Shown here one piece after another: positions 1 to 12,690 of a stretch of DNA of 64,000 nucleotides; the first letter of the stretch is position 1; every line of letters begins with the position of its first letter. The translations under genes were made by a program, and so were the position numbers. The DNA comes from Ianthella basta (taxonomy: Eukaryota > Porifera > Demospongiae > Verongiida > Ianthellidae), in assembly GCA_964019415.1 (NCBI GenBank), contig OZ025880.1, positions 7,308,585 through 7,372,584 on the forward strand, written 5' to 3'. Below the pieces are notes generated by a model. That model was not told the origin of the DNA and ran no database searches. It was given only the letters and a program-made list of their open reading frames with translations.

Positions 1-1917
1 CACTGTTTGATGAGCAGACGGCTCATCTTCCCTCGGTTCAGAACTGACCAAACACACATACTAAGTGTGATTATGTGTAGAGTGTTGTAATTAGTTGATT
101 GATTGATTGATTATCGCAAAAAAATAGTATCATGACACCACACCAGATCCCAGGCAAGTCAGTCAGTTGTTCCATTGATGTCAGTTCTAGATAATCAAAA
201 AGACATTTTTTTGCAAAACATATATAGCAAGTCTCCCGTGCACAGAGGTGCCACCAGCTGTGCCTATTGGCAAGCAGCTACTGCTGGGAAGATGTGAAAT
301 CGGACAGAATGGGGAGGCACAAACCACACCCAAACAGCTCCCCAAGAGGTCAAACTTTAACCAGTTTTGAGTCTAGCTCCAGACAGTGAGACCAGCCGGC
401 CACCAATCGTTCATTGGAGCTGGAGAGTTTGGGCTGCCAAGTTACCACAAGGGATTGCATGGGTCATCAACAGTTAGTGTGTTGACCCTATCCCATGTGG
501 TAGGTCATGGCACATGATTGTGGATTGCACAACCACTTGGAAATTAAGTTAAACCTCCTTGTTGACCCAATCCCATGTGGCTTTAATATGACATTGTGGA
601 TTATGTAATCACATGGGATTGGGTCAAATTGGCTGGTAGGTGATGCAACATAACTAGGAAGTGATGCAACATAACTAGTAAATAGATAATTGAAATAGCA
701 GAAGACCATACTCCACATATCAAGCCCCCCCAATTATTGCCCACAAACAGGAGATAATAAATTAAACTCATTATTGTTAATTAAATGACTGTCTCTTGTG
801 TTTTGGCTAAGGAAGCCATTCATGGCATGCACGCCTCAATAACCCTTGACAGGTGTAAAGTGCGCAGGTGTAAAGTGCGCAGGTGTGGATGGCTATTATC
901 TAGTTATGTTCAGAGCAAGGGACTCAGCGATCAGATCATAGCTGGAATTTTCAGTTTGTGGCTGCAAGGAAGCCCCCTTGGCCACTGCATGGTAGCCAGG
1001 GAGTTACTGAAGCTTGACACAGCCAGACAAATGTCTGCACCCTACAGCTGTAGGTTGCAGTGAATGTCAACACCCAATGCCCGCAGACAGATTTAAGGGG
1101 TGCACTCATACAATACGGACACCTACACACATTCTCCCGTACACAGGTCACTAACTGAAGACTGGTGCTGCACTGGAGTGGCATTGAATGCCTCACTGCA
1201 GTGGGGTGCACAGCTAATAAGTGCTATGTTCTATATTAAGGATCTGCCACATTGTGATTTTTGGACAGCATGTGATTGTTCACACTCACCCTAATGCAAT
1301 CCTAATGACATTTAACTGCCAAACCACACTAACTCACACACTTAATGCCTTCACAATACATCTGTTGGTTAGATTGTGTATCACGCACAGTGCAGATCAC
1401 AAGTGTTGCAATCCCCTCCACCCCGAAGCGACTGTACCTCAAGAATACACACTCATGTTGCAGTTGTTGGAATGTCAGGTCATGCACCTTCAAACTGGCC
1501 ACACATGATACAGCTAGTGGCGCACATCCCCCCCCCCCCCCCTCAGCCGTCTTTGGTCCGTAAGATATTTGTGACTCGGTATCGTATATGTAGTGGCACT
1601 GTGCACGCTTGCATCATAAAATAACACATGCAGCCATTAATGCATGAGTCATAATTCATGCATGTACGTAGCCAGAACCACATCTCCTTACACAGTATGG
1701 ATAGACCAGGTGGACTGGTCTCAATGTACAGGTACCACACGGGGTGAAAAGATATACAGATGTACATTAACTCCCATACAAAATGGCTACGTACATAAGT
1801 GTGTATATTTGTTATATATAACACATGCGATTGACCTAACAGGTATTGCTAAAGGGAGTATTATAAAAATGTGCTGACAAGTCAACCATGCAACAGCCGG
1901 GAGTTTGGTGTCTTGTC
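1..1917. other. Gene-free repeat-rich flank
   Basis: I find no convincing coding exon here. Short frames exist on both strands but lack splice context and domain content. The stretch holds a small foldback around 560-628 and short direct repeats near 850-885. It lies downstream of the stop codon of the minus-strand secreted-protein gene, so its right end may contain that gene's 3' UTR; I saw no clear polyadenylation signal. Confidence 0.6.
562..627. repeat. Perfect 18-bp inverted repeat with 30-bp loop
   Basis: The arm TTGACCCAATCCCATGTG at 562-579 is repeated as its exact reverse complement at 610-627. A related, less perfect arm occurs near 482-500, and the same CCAATCCCATGTGG core occurs near 53618-53632 inside a dispersed repeat. 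This suggests a miniature foldback-element family rather than chance. Confidence 0.7.
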
Positions 1918-4900
1918 TCAGACACAGAAACGTCCGCTATGATTTGCTCGAAATTTGTCGTAGACATTGGGGCACTCTTGGACCGGTTCATTCCCCATAT
2001 CGAGGCACTTTGGGGTGCAGCTGGTGCAGTTCTTTACTGGTAGTCGAATCCGGCCAATCAGGAGAGATAGTGGACAAGTGATGGGCTCCTCCAGGAGCCC
2101 ATGCTCACCACTGCCAATACGAAGGAGGTACTTGGCAAATGTGTCATTCTAAAGTATGGGAGGAGGAGAAGGAGGGGTAACTGAATGTTGTGTGAGCAAG
2201 TGCCAGCAAGCGTGAATAAAGCAGAGGGTGTCGCATACCTTTAAACAGTCACGAATCATACAGTCTGTAGCCAAACCTGTTTCCTTAATAAAGTCACGGC
2301 TTTCTTTATCTGTGAGCAACAGAGAAACACACGCATTCATTACCAAGTACCAACACATCAGACAGACGTACATACACCACTCACCCATACAAATGTACGA
2401 CACCTTGAAGCCTCGTCCCTCATCACAGCAGTCGGTGGTGAAGGTGAAGTTCATGTCTTCGGGTGGAAGGCAGAAGACTTGTGGTAGATCAATGGTTTTG
2501 GGTCCAGTGATGTTTGCACCATCAATCTGCAACGTATCCCCCGCTCCCAGTTCCAGTTCCTGGACAATCACAACCGCACCCTTGCTACATGGAAGCTCGT
2601 ATTGCACGTTGTTACATGAAGAGTAATTCTCCTTTTCATACATGATATGGGAGTTGAACATGCCGGAAGGCTCCGTAAGGGGAACACGTACACCTGGCAA
2701 GGGAGGAGAGAACAAGCAGTTGAGCAGTGGCAGATACAAGGATTGCGCTGAGAGAAGTAGTCATGTACAGATGTACGCAACGCATGAGTGAAAAGGGTGA
2801 CTCCTTCCGGTATGTGAAAGCAGTGTTAGCTCACCCTGTGTCTTTTTGCAGCTGCAGTTGGAGTAACACATTGAAGCAGGTTCTGGGGTTTGGGGTGGCA
2901 GTATACAGAGTGGAGGGAAGGCACCACCAAATCGTGGTGGACCAGGCACCCTCCCTGGAGGGCACTTCTTCACTATGCAACATCCCGTTCCTCTTCTAAA
3001 CTGAAAAGTCCCATGCGGGCAACTCAAACATCTCTTTTCCTTCAAGTCATAGTAAGTGCCTCGATTGCACACTGGTTTGCAGCTTCCTACACACCACGAT
3101 CTTGTTGGCTCACAGTCTAACGACCAAGGCTTGCAAGTCTTGTATCCAGTTTGGAAGGCCGTATCACAAGGTTTGCACATATACTGGTTGGTCTCGTTAT
3201 TGTATGTCCCTGCAGGGGGCAGGGCAGGGGAGGGGTTACCATCGTTCATGGAGTTCCAGTGGGTCAATCAACTGTTACTCCATACCTCCCCATACTTCTA
3301 TTCCACCACTCACACACACACACATAGCAAACACACCTACACCAACAACACGGGTAGTGTTAACCCTCCTATACGTCCTGTGTGTTAACCCTCCCATACG
3401 TCTTATCAAGAGCAGATAAGAGATGAGAGTATGCAACCATGTATCCCTGCGTGTATAACAGCATTTTTCTAAAATGACGTAGCAACACGTCACACGTGGG
3501 CATGGTAACGCTACTTAGTATTCTGATGTAATGGATGAATACCATTAAATCCATCCTCCAGTCTGTACGTATTCGGCATCGATTGCGCAGTTCTCGGTTT
3601 GTTAGTCAGGAGTTTCAACGATGTCAAGGACCAGCTGGTTGACGCCGGTCTCTTCACTGGATAGATCGAGCCTAGAACTTAATGCGTAGCCACCGTGAAA
3701 CTCGGAGGACAGCGCTGCGGAGCTGTGGATGGCAGCGCTGTGACCCAAATCCACGCTTGCTGTCCTGGTCCTTCCTCGTGGACGCTGCAGAGGTGTCCTG
3801 GACATTGTTGCAACTCCCGACTAACAAACCGAAGGGCTCGCAATCGATGCCGAGTACATACAGACTGGCAGATCGAGTTAATAGTATTAATCCATTACAT
3901 CAGAATATTAAGTAGCGTTACCATGCCCACGTGCGACATTTAGAAAAATGCTGTTACGGGTGCGTATACGCGGTTGCACACTCTCATCTCTTATTTACTC
4001 TTGGTCTTATGTGTTAACCCTTACATACGTCCTATGTGTTAACCCTCACATACGTCCTGTGTGTTAACCCTTACATACGTCTTGTGCGTTAACCCTCTTA
4101 TACATCCTGTGTGCTATGTTGACAACCTTACCTACAGGACACGGAATACAGCAACAAAGCACGTCATCAATGAATGTGCCTGGGGGGCAAGGCTCCTCTG
4201 GTATGCAGCCACCTTTGAGTGGAGGGAAGAAAGGAGAGCTGTGTTAACAACACACACCACATTTGTTTATCTGTGAAGGGTTGGCAGTCAGAGCATGTAA
4301 TCGCGTCTCCTTTTAACACTTAAGTGGGTGCAATGTGTTCAGCCATGGGAAAACTCATGGGATGCTGCATTCCAGGGCATTAGGAGAGCAATGAGATTAC
4401 CAACCTGAATAAAATTGTGTTAAGCACTAACCTCAGCACACATGCCCGCACGCACGTACTCACACATGCCTGCACGCATGTACTCACACATGCTTGCACA
4501 CACGTACTCACATGCCCACACACATGTACTCACACATGCCTGCACGCATGTACTCACACATGCTTGCACACACGTACTCACATGCCCGCACACATGTACT
4601 CACACATGCCTGCACGCATGTACTCACACATGCCTGCACACACGTACTCACATGCCCGCACACACGTACTCACACATGCCCGCACACACATACTCACATG
4701 CCCGCACGCATGTACTCACACATGCCTGCACACACATACTCACATGCCCGCACACACGTACTCACACATGCCCGCACACACATACTCACATGCCCGCACG
4801 CACGTACTCACACATGCCTGCACGCATGTACTCACACATGCTTGCACACACGTACTCACATGCCCGCACACATGTACTCACACATGCCTGCACGCATGTA

Positions 4901-6561
4901 CTCACACATGCCTGCACACACGTACTCACATGCCCGCACACACGTACTCACACATGCCCGCACACACATACTCACATGCCCGCACGCATGTACTCACACA
5001 TGCCTGCACACACGTACTCACATGCCCGCACACACGTACTCACACATGCCCGCACACACATACTCACATGCCTGCACACACGTACTCACATGCTCGCACA
5101 CACGTACTCACACATGCTTGCACACACGTACTCACACATGCTTGCACACACGTACTCACACATGCCCGCACACACGTACTCACACATGCCCGCACACACG
5201 TACTCACACATGCCCGCACACACATACTCACATGCCTGCACGCATGTACTCACACATGCCTGCACACACGTACTCACATGCTCGCACACACGTACTCACA
5301 CATGCCTGCACACACGTACTCACATGCCCGCACACACGTACTCACACATGCCCGCACACACATACTCACACATGCCCGCACACACGTACTCACACATGCC
5401 CGCACACACATACTCACATGCCCGCACGCATGTACTCACACATGCCTGCACACACGTACTCACATGCTCGCACACACGTACTCACACACAGCACTCACAC
5501 ACAGCACTCACACACATTACTCACACACAGCACTCACACACAGCACTCACACACAGCACTCACACACAGCACTCACACACAGCACTCACACACATAGAAC
5601 ACACTAGGTATACGGTAAGTCTTGTGATGTTCCTTCACATGTCAAATTGCTGAGAGAGTTACAATATCAGGAGAATGTTCCTCACAATAACATGGAGTCC
5701 CCTATAATTACCAATCAACCCTGTAATTAATTACCAATCAACCCTGCAATTATCACTATAATCATTACATAATAATATTACAGTGCATTTTTACATCTGA
5801 CCACACAGCACAGTTTAGGTCACACATTTGCTACAGCAAGATTTCTTATAAGGCTTCTCATAAGGCCACTGCTACTGCCACCGGAAATGTGGTGGTTACT
5901 GGTGTCACATAATTGTTCCTGCCACCGGCTGGTGTCTTTAAAAGCCATAGGGCTACTCCAACCACCGGACTGTGTGATTAACCGTAACCCTAACCCTAAC
6001 CTACTGATATTTCGGTGGCAGCAGCCATTCCGTTCTTATAATTTGAGCAATTAGTTAAAGGACTTAGGACTCTCTTTTCACAGCTGTTTACTGTTTATTC
6101 AGTGGAGTGATAAAGGATAGTAATGCAATTGTACATTCCTTCATGTACTTGTAAGTTATGAATATCATTATACACAACCTGGCAACAAACTACTAGTTAC
6201 TGTTTCGAACACACACTATTATCCTTTAATTACAACTCCTCAGCTCTTAGAGTACAGCAGACAATGGAGAGGGCACCACACAGCATTGAGTGGTGTGCTG
6301 GGGTGCACAGGCCACCAGTGAGGGGACAGGCAGAGTGGAGTGCCCCCCCCCCCCCACACACACACATCAAAGACTCTACCAGAGTCTTGTTGGTCCACTC
6401 CCCCACACCCACCATCTGACCTGGTCACATGTGTAGGCTTGCTGGCTAAAAGGCTCCCCTTTCCCTCAGAAGACACAGACATGTACACGCATGCGTGTGC
6501 GCACACACACACACATGCACTGGATGTACAAGTGCGTGCGCACACATGAAAGTACGTAGGG

Positions 6562-6649
<88 letters not shown>

Positions 6650-7678
6650 ATGCCTACGTGTGTGTGCAGACATTGGGAGTACATACAATGAATACATTCC
6701 AAGCAATCCCATACAAAAAGTACAACGGTCAGTGTGTAACTCAATTAGCATAGATTAGATGTCCAGCATCGAAAGGAGAGATCAAGGGAACATCCAGACA
6801 GGGAACAATGAGGTGGTTGCCAGGCAGGAACTCAACACAGGTAGGCCGTGAGTGAAAGTGATTTGTTGGCATGAGTGGGCTGAGGGATGAGGAAGGGCCA
6901 AAGATGGGAGGGGAGGGGCGGGACCGAGGAGGGAGGGGGTGGGGGCAGAAGCAGGGTTATTTGGATGGTGGATGTAGACACCACTGTCAGCTTTGCACTG
7001 CTCTCAAAGATCAACACTACATGATGTGTCTTGCAATCAAGCTACTGACTCCTCAGTGAGCAAATACCACTCAACTTTAGCACACTGGACATGAAGGTTT
7101 TGTGGAGAGATACATGAAACAATATTAGATTACACAGATTGTGTGACACCACGCCAGACCTGTCCGCAGTGTCCTCGCCAGCAGCATCTCGTATGTGAAC
7201 ACTCCTCTACATGACCAGCTACGGCACATCGTAGTGTTTACCTTTTGGAGGTCACAAACAAAGTGGGTGGAATGACACGGTCGACGCGCGCCGCAGTACC
7301 GCCGGTATGGTACAGGTAAGGGCAATCCCGCTGCGTAGCGGCAGCGCGCCTCAGTACCGGCTCCGGGCGACAGGGGAGTTGCGCGACGGCCCGTACGACT
7401 CGTCTACCACGCCCTCCTCAGCTACCGGCGCCGTGCACGAATACCCCCGTAACAAAGGGCTGCTCGCCAGCACGAACCAAAACTGTTTCGAAGCTTCGCC
7501 TCTTCCCGACAGACGACAGCAATTAAAGCTTGCCTCCACCATAATACACCGACACACACACACACACGCACGCACACATCACTCCAGCCATCACCAGATG
7601 GTCGCACTCACCACTCGAGTGAATGACTTGGAACATCACAGCAAAGGCAAAAGACGCGATCCACATCGACATTGCCAT
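1918..7678 (-). CDS. Secreted cysteine-rich, CUB-like domain protein (6 exons)
   Basis: Exons on the minus strand: 7678-7612, 4212-4132, 3209-2835, 2693-2385, 2309-2239, 2148-1918. All junctions have GT/AG borders and consistent phase, giving 1134 nt, 377 residues plus a TGA stop. Exon 1 encodes a signal peptide (starts MAMSMWIASFAFAVMF). Residues about 24-170 are cysteine-rich, with CPPGTF-, CPVGTY- and CPHGTF-type motifs resembling GCC2/GCC3 or TNFR-like repeats. Residues about 175-280 look like a CUB domain with paired cysteines and a DTLQIDG-like stretch. The last 100 residues are also Cys-containing (CTSCTPKC). No membrane segment is visible, so secretion or extracellular-matrix location is inferred. 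I do not recognise an orthologue. Introns 1 and 2 are loaded with repeats. Confidence 0.75.
3345..3404. repeat. Left flanking short tandem repeat of the foldback element
   Basis: Copies of a roughly 25-28-bp unit (core GTGTTAACCCTCCYATACGTC) abut the left arm. About four copies of the same unit abut the right arm at 4010-4110. The foldback therefore appears to have inserted into, or amplified within, a TTAA-containing minisatellite. Confidence 0.6.
3405..4010. mobile_element. Foldback (MITE-like) element with ~200-bp inverted arms
   Basis: The sequence at about 3420-3640 is repeated in inverted orientation at about 3790-4000. Matching landmarks are the TAGAAAAATGCTGTTA, GTAGCGTTACCATGCCCACGTG and TACAGACTGG tracts. 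A unique core of roughly 150 bp lies between the arms. It sits in the intron between exons 2 and 3 of the secreted-protein gene. Arms differ by scattered substitutions, so it is not fresh. No transposase is encoded, so it would be non-autonomous. Confidence 0.75.
4010..4112. repeat. Right flanking short tandem repeat of the foldback element
   Basis: Four diverged copies of the ACGTCYTGTGTGTTAACCCT unit follow the right arm, in the same orientation as the left-flank copies. Confidence 0.65.
4441..5480. repeat. 22/24-bp minisatellite in intron 1 of the secreted-protein gene
   Basis: More than 40 copies of GTACTCACACATGCCCGCACAC-like units occur, mixing 22-bp and 24-bp forms with C/T and G/A variants. 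Because the unit lacks stops, all three forward frames stay open for over 360 codons, giving spurious histidine/threonine-rich frames. The array lies in the 3.4-kb first intron. Confidence 0.95.
5481..5592. repeat. 13-bp tandem repeat (CAGCACTCACACA)n
   Basis: About eight copies directly abut the right end of the 22/24-bp array, suggesting it arose from slippage of the same CACACA-containing units. Confidence 0.9.
6562..6648. repeat. (TG)n microsatellite
   Basis: About 43 uninterrupted TG dinucleotides, intronic to the secreted-protein gene. Confidence 0.97.
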
Positions 7679-7823
7679 CCTCTCCCTCTCTCTGTGCGTT
7701 CTTTATCTTTATCAGTTCTTGTAGTTCGCTCCCTCCCTCGAAACGCTTTGGAGTCTCTGCAGCTACATGCTGTCACCCTCCAGCGACCCCATTTATGCTT
7801 GCGCACACAGGTCCCTTGCCGTC

Positions 7824-7831
7824 TGACGTCA
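7824..7831. promoter_or_regulatory. Palindromic CRE-like site upstream of the secreted-protein gene
   Basis: A perfect 8-bp palindrome TGACGTCA, the CREB/ATF consensus, lies about 146 bp upstream of the ATG at 7678 (gene on the minus strand). The surrounding 7260-7480 stretch is also locally CpG-rich, but it lies on the intron side. A functional promoter role is inferred from position only. Confidence 0.4.
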
Positions 7832-8927
7832 TTTTACACATCACAACCGGAAAAGCTAATCTCGTATACTGACCGTATACCATCTAACTCCCTTAAAGGT
7901 GTTCTGTTACCACAGCTGCAGTGGTGAGATAGCTCCTTTGCGGCCTCCTGGTGCTCCTTGAAGCCACAGACTGGTCTCTTAACCCTCTGCAATGATTGCT
8001 CATTTACATCCAGTGGATAACGTACATATTACAAAGAGAGAGGTTTATCTGACAAGCATGATCTTACTGGGGGACTATCTAGCTGCAAGGACTTCACAAA
8101 CTATGCAAAAATGAACAGATTTTCAAAATACATTAATAGCCTGAGTGGATAGGAAGACTCATCCATTCCTTCGTGAGCGCCAACTCCTTCCCATTGTGTT
8201 CATACATCTGTCTTCATCAGTGCTTGTAGTTAACTGTCAATTGTTCACTGATGAAGGCAAATTAAACCTGGACCAGTTTATAATTTGACTAGTGTTTCCG
8301 CAAATTAATCAAATGGTATCAAGACATTTGCATTTAATAATTGCTTTCTTTCAGATACAGAGTATCTATGTAATGGAGTATGTTGGTTCTCATTGCCACG
8401 GTGACAGGTCAAGCCCTCCCGTAGTCACTTCAATAGGACATTCAACATTGCAAGGACAAATAGCGGACAATGTAATCTCACAGCCAGTGACTCGATTACA
8501 AATACTTCAGATGGCAGGATCCCCAGACATGAGTTATCAGAAATTTCCATCTCGTCCCACCCCGGCCCCTACCGTCCCGTCCCATCTCCAGCTGCTCCCG
8601 ACACGCCTCCATGACTGTCAACACTGACACAATATGTATTCCTACCAGGAAACGCTGCCATGAACGAGTGCATGCTCTAGTCATGTAGTTGCCCCGCCCA
8701 CTGAAGGATGTGGCCACTAAATGACTAACAGCGTCGTACGTATATAATCTCCACACACAACCACATGAACATTCACTTCCCCTATTGAGTAGAGAACTTG
8801 TTTCATCAAAACCACAATTATTCCAACTTCATCAATCCTTATCTTATAATAATGTCACCCTTTCCCCCTTTACCTGCCTATAGTTGCGTATTAATGTTGT
8901 GGTTTCCTTTCCTTAAGTATTGTACAA

Positions 8928-8952
8928 CTGATGAAGATCTTTGGATCGAAAC
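8928..8952 (+). ncRNA. Possible hammerhead-ribozyme-like core
   Basis: CTGATGA (8928-8934), one A, a GATC/TTTG/GATC hairpin (8936-8947) and GAAAC (8948-8952) reproduce the order of the conserved hammerhead core: CUGANGA, stem II, GAAA. I could not define convincing stems I and III or the cleavage site, so this may be a degenerate retroelement-borne copy or coincidence. A weaker version is at 18067-18092. Confidence 0.3.
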
Positions 8953-9324
8953 ACCTTGGATTGAATAGTTGTGATCTGCTGTGATCTGCTCCAATATCTG
9001 CCTGCTTATCAAACTACAGCACGCAGCAATGAACCTTTATAGCAGCAGGCATTCCTGCTAATCTTGAATTCTGAGAGAGGGTTTGAGTTGCCTTATTCAC
9101 TGTATGCCACATTGTGTCATGTTACAGAGGCTCATTAGGTTATACCAGTTGTACACCTGGAGCTTGTGAGTGTTTGCCGCAGTAAGGAATACTTATTGTA
9201 GTCAGGAATGGCATGTTTCCTCCTCAATTCCTCCTTCATTGGCTGCTTGTACTAGCTAGCCTGTAAGTCTGAGGGGCTGGCTGAAAAAGGCCTACATGTA
9301 TACAAGTCCTCTACTGATCATGGA

Positions 9325-9516
9325 ACAGTGGTTTCAGGGTTTCTAGTCTAGAGTGACTTTTGCGTACTGCACTCGATCATGTGAGTAAAGTATTGGAAAG
9401 ATTGGTTGCACATGCTCCAATCTTCGAATCGCTTGGAGCACAATGCAAACCTACTGTATCTTTCCACTACGCAAAAGTCAATCGGGACTAGAAGCCCTGA
9501 AACCACTGTATACCTT
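9325..9516. mobile_element. Foldback/MITE-like element
   Basis: Terminal inverted repeats CAGTGGTTTCAGGGYTTCTAGTC at both ends (left near 9328, right near 9495-9514) continue inward to a shared TGACTTTTGCGTA tract. The right end is flanked by TA; the left is not clearly so. No coding capacity. Confidence 0.65.
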
Positions 9517-9815
9517 CTCTACTGTGTCGCCGCATGCCCTTAAGCTTCACAAGTCATGTGCACATTCATTGCCAATGCTTAAAATGCTGAGAAAGCCAAG
9601 ACTCAACCTTCTGAAAGTCATGATAGGCAGTGGTGTCTTGAACAAAGTGGCCCATCTCACTGCAGCAGCCTTATCACATGAACCACACAGCTCCAAATAC
9701 GACACCACCGTGGTCCAGGTGCTGTAACTTGGTTGGTACGCATCACATTGGTATCACATTCCATGCCTTTGTGGGTGTGTGATTGGAAGTGAGGGATGGG
9801 GGTCATGTCAGCTAT

Positions 9816-10193
9816 TCAGACATGACCATCTTGGGTAAACCTGAATGTAATTTGCATGTCCACGGGTGAGGAATTAGAGGGGTGTACCCGTCTTGGGAAT
9901 CGGTGTAGATCCACAAATAGCCAATATGAGTAAGTGTGGCCTGAAGAGCTGAAACCATTGCCACCCCTCGCAAGGTGGTGGCGACATTCCATACCATAAC
10001 GACCATTTTGATGAGACACAGTTTGGGTACACCCCACTTGATAACATTGTCTCTCACATTTCTCTCCATCACGCACATGGACGTGACTACATGCAATTAT
10101 ATACTTACCACCTTGTACGGCACACTCGTCACATAGCAATCCTTGTCTAATGTGGTGAGGGTACACGAGTGGAATGAGCTGACAATTTGACAC
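9816..10193 (-). CDS. Hypothetical open frame, possible terminal exon
   Basis: A 125-codon frame with several Cys and His residues (CDECAVQGG, GEKCERQC, YGMECRHH) ends in TGA. A GTAAGT donor-like site is embedded at about 10110 and an AG acceptor precedes it at about 10200. It could therefore be one or two exons of an unrecognised gene, or noncoding. No family recognised. Confidence 0.2.
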   Translation of the reverse strand: MSNCQLIPLVYPHHIRQGLLCDECAVQGGKYIIACSHVHVRDGEKCERQCYQVGCTQTVSHQNGRYGMECRHHLARGGNGFSSSGHTYSYWLFVDLHRFPRRVHPSNSSPVDMQITFRFTQDGHV

Positions 10194-10299
10194 TGCACGC
10201 TATACCCTCGTCATAAAGCATTTTGGTTACTGATTGCTGACACAGGACACTATGTACGTGGCACACACACACATGCACACGCTACAACAGTTATTGGCA

Positions 10300-10600
10300 C
10301 CAGCCTGTTTAAAGTAACCAGGTTTCCACGACCTTTTACTGTATATGGTAACTTCCACCTGTCTATAGCAACCACTCCCTGCACATTGCAATACACCCAC
10401 CTGCTTAAGGCAACCACCCTACACTATATGATACCCCCAACCTGTCTAAAGCAACCACTCTACACGAAATATGATATCCCTCCCCCCTCCCACCTGTCTA
10501 AAGCAACCACTCTACACGAAATATGATATCCCTCCCCCCTCCCACCTGTCTAAAGCAACCGTCCCACACATTACAACACACCGGCCCACTTGCCTAAAGC
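10300..10600. repeat. ~50-60-bp tandem repeat (CACCTGTCTAAAGCAACCAC units)
   Basis: At least five to six copies share ACCTGTCTAAAGCAACCACYCTACAC. Two adjacent copies (10440-10560) are nearly identical, and the flanking copies are more diverged. Confidence 0.85.
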
Positions 10601-12254
10601 AGTCTCAATCACATGGCCAGGAGGTCCCACGGTGGTTGGCTCCCTAGACATCCACTGCATTGACACCATGCAAACTGCATTCATGTGACACTACACACAG
10701 GCTTGGCCAAGTCCCATCCTGTAACCTCTTTCTGATGCAGCAACATTTGATATGGTGGGGTGAATAAGCATTGGAGCTATGAGTCTGCGAGGGAGCTGGC
10801 ATACAGGTGTGCACACATTTGGCACTGCTGGTACATACATTGAAGAAATGGAAACAAGGCAGAGCCATATTAAGTGTCCTTTTGTAACATCATAGCTGTC
10901 GCCTATTAATCCTTCATTTCACCGCCTGTAAGCTGTGGAGGTCACTCAGTATTTGTCACTGTATTATATCTTCTCCCTCAGTGAATACCCTGCAATGTCT
11001 CCTTATAAGGTGCTGAAGGACGTGGTCCCTCTTTCTACCCTGCTTGCTCGTCTCTGAGGCTAGCCTTCATTGCAACCACAGTCAAGAGTTACAGAGCCTA
11101 CCAATTGGCGCCACCCATCCCATTGCCCCTGAGAATTAAGACCACCCATGTGACAGCCCACCTGGTGTCATGATACTGCAGTCAACAGCATGCCAGGTTC
11201 AGACGACCACCCACTTGGCATGAGAGGACTGGACAGTTAAGCAAATAATATCATATCTTCCTGAATCTTTGAATTCATGAACAGGTGGCTTGGCTCTCTG
11301 GTGGCTTCGGGAGACAAAGCCTCTAAACCAGCCACAATTACGGGAACTTCCACCTGATAAGAGATGGTCACACAATTCCCACCACACTCATGTATGGAAA
11401 TAGTACGCAAGTAATTTACACTTTTTATATACGGTGCATTCTCTCTCGCTAACCTGACGTGGTGCAGCTACACGCACAAGTGGATGGGCTCCCCAATCTG
11501 ACCTGACACTCCACCTTATCACACACCCCCAACTCACCACAAGATAATTCAGGTATTTGTTGTTAAAACCTGGCAATTAAGACCACTCTTCATCCAATAA
11601 ACTTGTTAAGGAGAGTGTTCTGCACCATTAGTTGTACAAGGAGGGCTAATTGGATGGTTGGGTGTGGGAGAGTCAACAACCTTCCTTTGCAGTAGCTGAA
11701 CACAGTGAGAGCATCATGACACAGTGCATGTGCAATGCAAGCAATGCCATCCACCCATACTGGTGGCACTATGGAGGGGGTACAGTGTCATTTTCACAAC
11801 ATAGGATGGTTGTTAAAGGAGCAAGAGTTAGGTACTCTTTATGACAGCCTAGAGAGAACTCTGCAAAGACCACCCACCAGACAACACCAAGCTGTCTCCA
11901 TTGCAGTGAAATCATAGTTCAAGGTCCAGAGAGCAGGCCTGGTATGAAGGGTTTGGGGGTTAAGTGATCATCCCATTGTCTGCACAGACAGGTTGTCTCT
12001 CTTTTCAGCAGGATTCCCAGCACAGGTCCCTTACAAGCACTCATTGATGTGTCAAGTATACACACGTGCTCATACAAACACCACCACATGTGGAATGAAG
12101 CTGTTATACGTAGGGATATACACCCCTTTACACATTGAATGGACACCAGTGAGGATCAGTGTACATACACATTCACCCACTCAACCTGAGTCTGTGTAAC
12201 TACCTAAGTGCCATGCACCCTACACCTGAGTACACTCACAGTGTGACAACATGC

Positions 12255-12690
12255 AGGGTACTTCCACAGAGGCTAGGGGGTGGGGCAGTGACAGGGTGGC
12301 TAGGGGGTGGGGCAGTGACAGAGTGACTAGGGGGTGGGGCAGTGACAGAGCAAGGGGGTAGGGCAGTGACAGAGTGGCTAGGGGGTGGGGCAGTGACAGA
12401 GAGGCTAGGGGGTGGGGCAGTGACAGAGGCAAGGGGGTGGGGCAGTGACAGAGTGGCTAGGGGGTGGGGCAGTGACAGAGTGGCTAGGGGGTGGGGAAGT
12501 GACAGAGAGGCTAGGGGGTGGGGCAGTGACAGAGTGGCTAGGGGGTGGGGCAACGACAGGGGCAAGGGGGTGGGGTAACAACAGAGGCAAGGGGGTGGGG
12601 CAGTGACAGAGGCAAGGGGGTGGGACAGTGACAGAGCAAGGGGGTGGGGCAGTGACAGAGAGAAGGGGGTGGGGCAGCGAGGGAGGCAAG
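12255..12690. repeat. 27-bp minisatellite, about 16-17 copies
   Basis: The unit GGCTAGGGGGTGGGGCAGTGACAGAGT, with shorter variants lacking GGCT, is repeated. It is G-rich on the plus strand, with runs GGGGGTGGGG in every unit. It lies just beyond the stop codon (12842) of the SxIP-motif gene. Confidence 0.95.

Noticed and set aside
4417..5653. Three overlapping forward frames of 367-403 codons (His/Thr-rich)
   Set aside because: They are products of the 22/24-bp minisatellite, which has no stop in any forward frame; the region is an intron of a minus-strand gene.
5985..6002. CCCTAACCCTAACC, telomere-like
   Set aside because: Only two to three units of the hexamer; far too short for telomeric or interstitial telomere claims.
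7307..7927. A 206-codon plus-strand frame over a GC-rich stretch
   Set aside because: It overlaps, antisense, the signal-peptide exon at 7678-7612, whose model closes in phase with five downstream exons; the plus frame has no domain and contains a His/Thr repeat.
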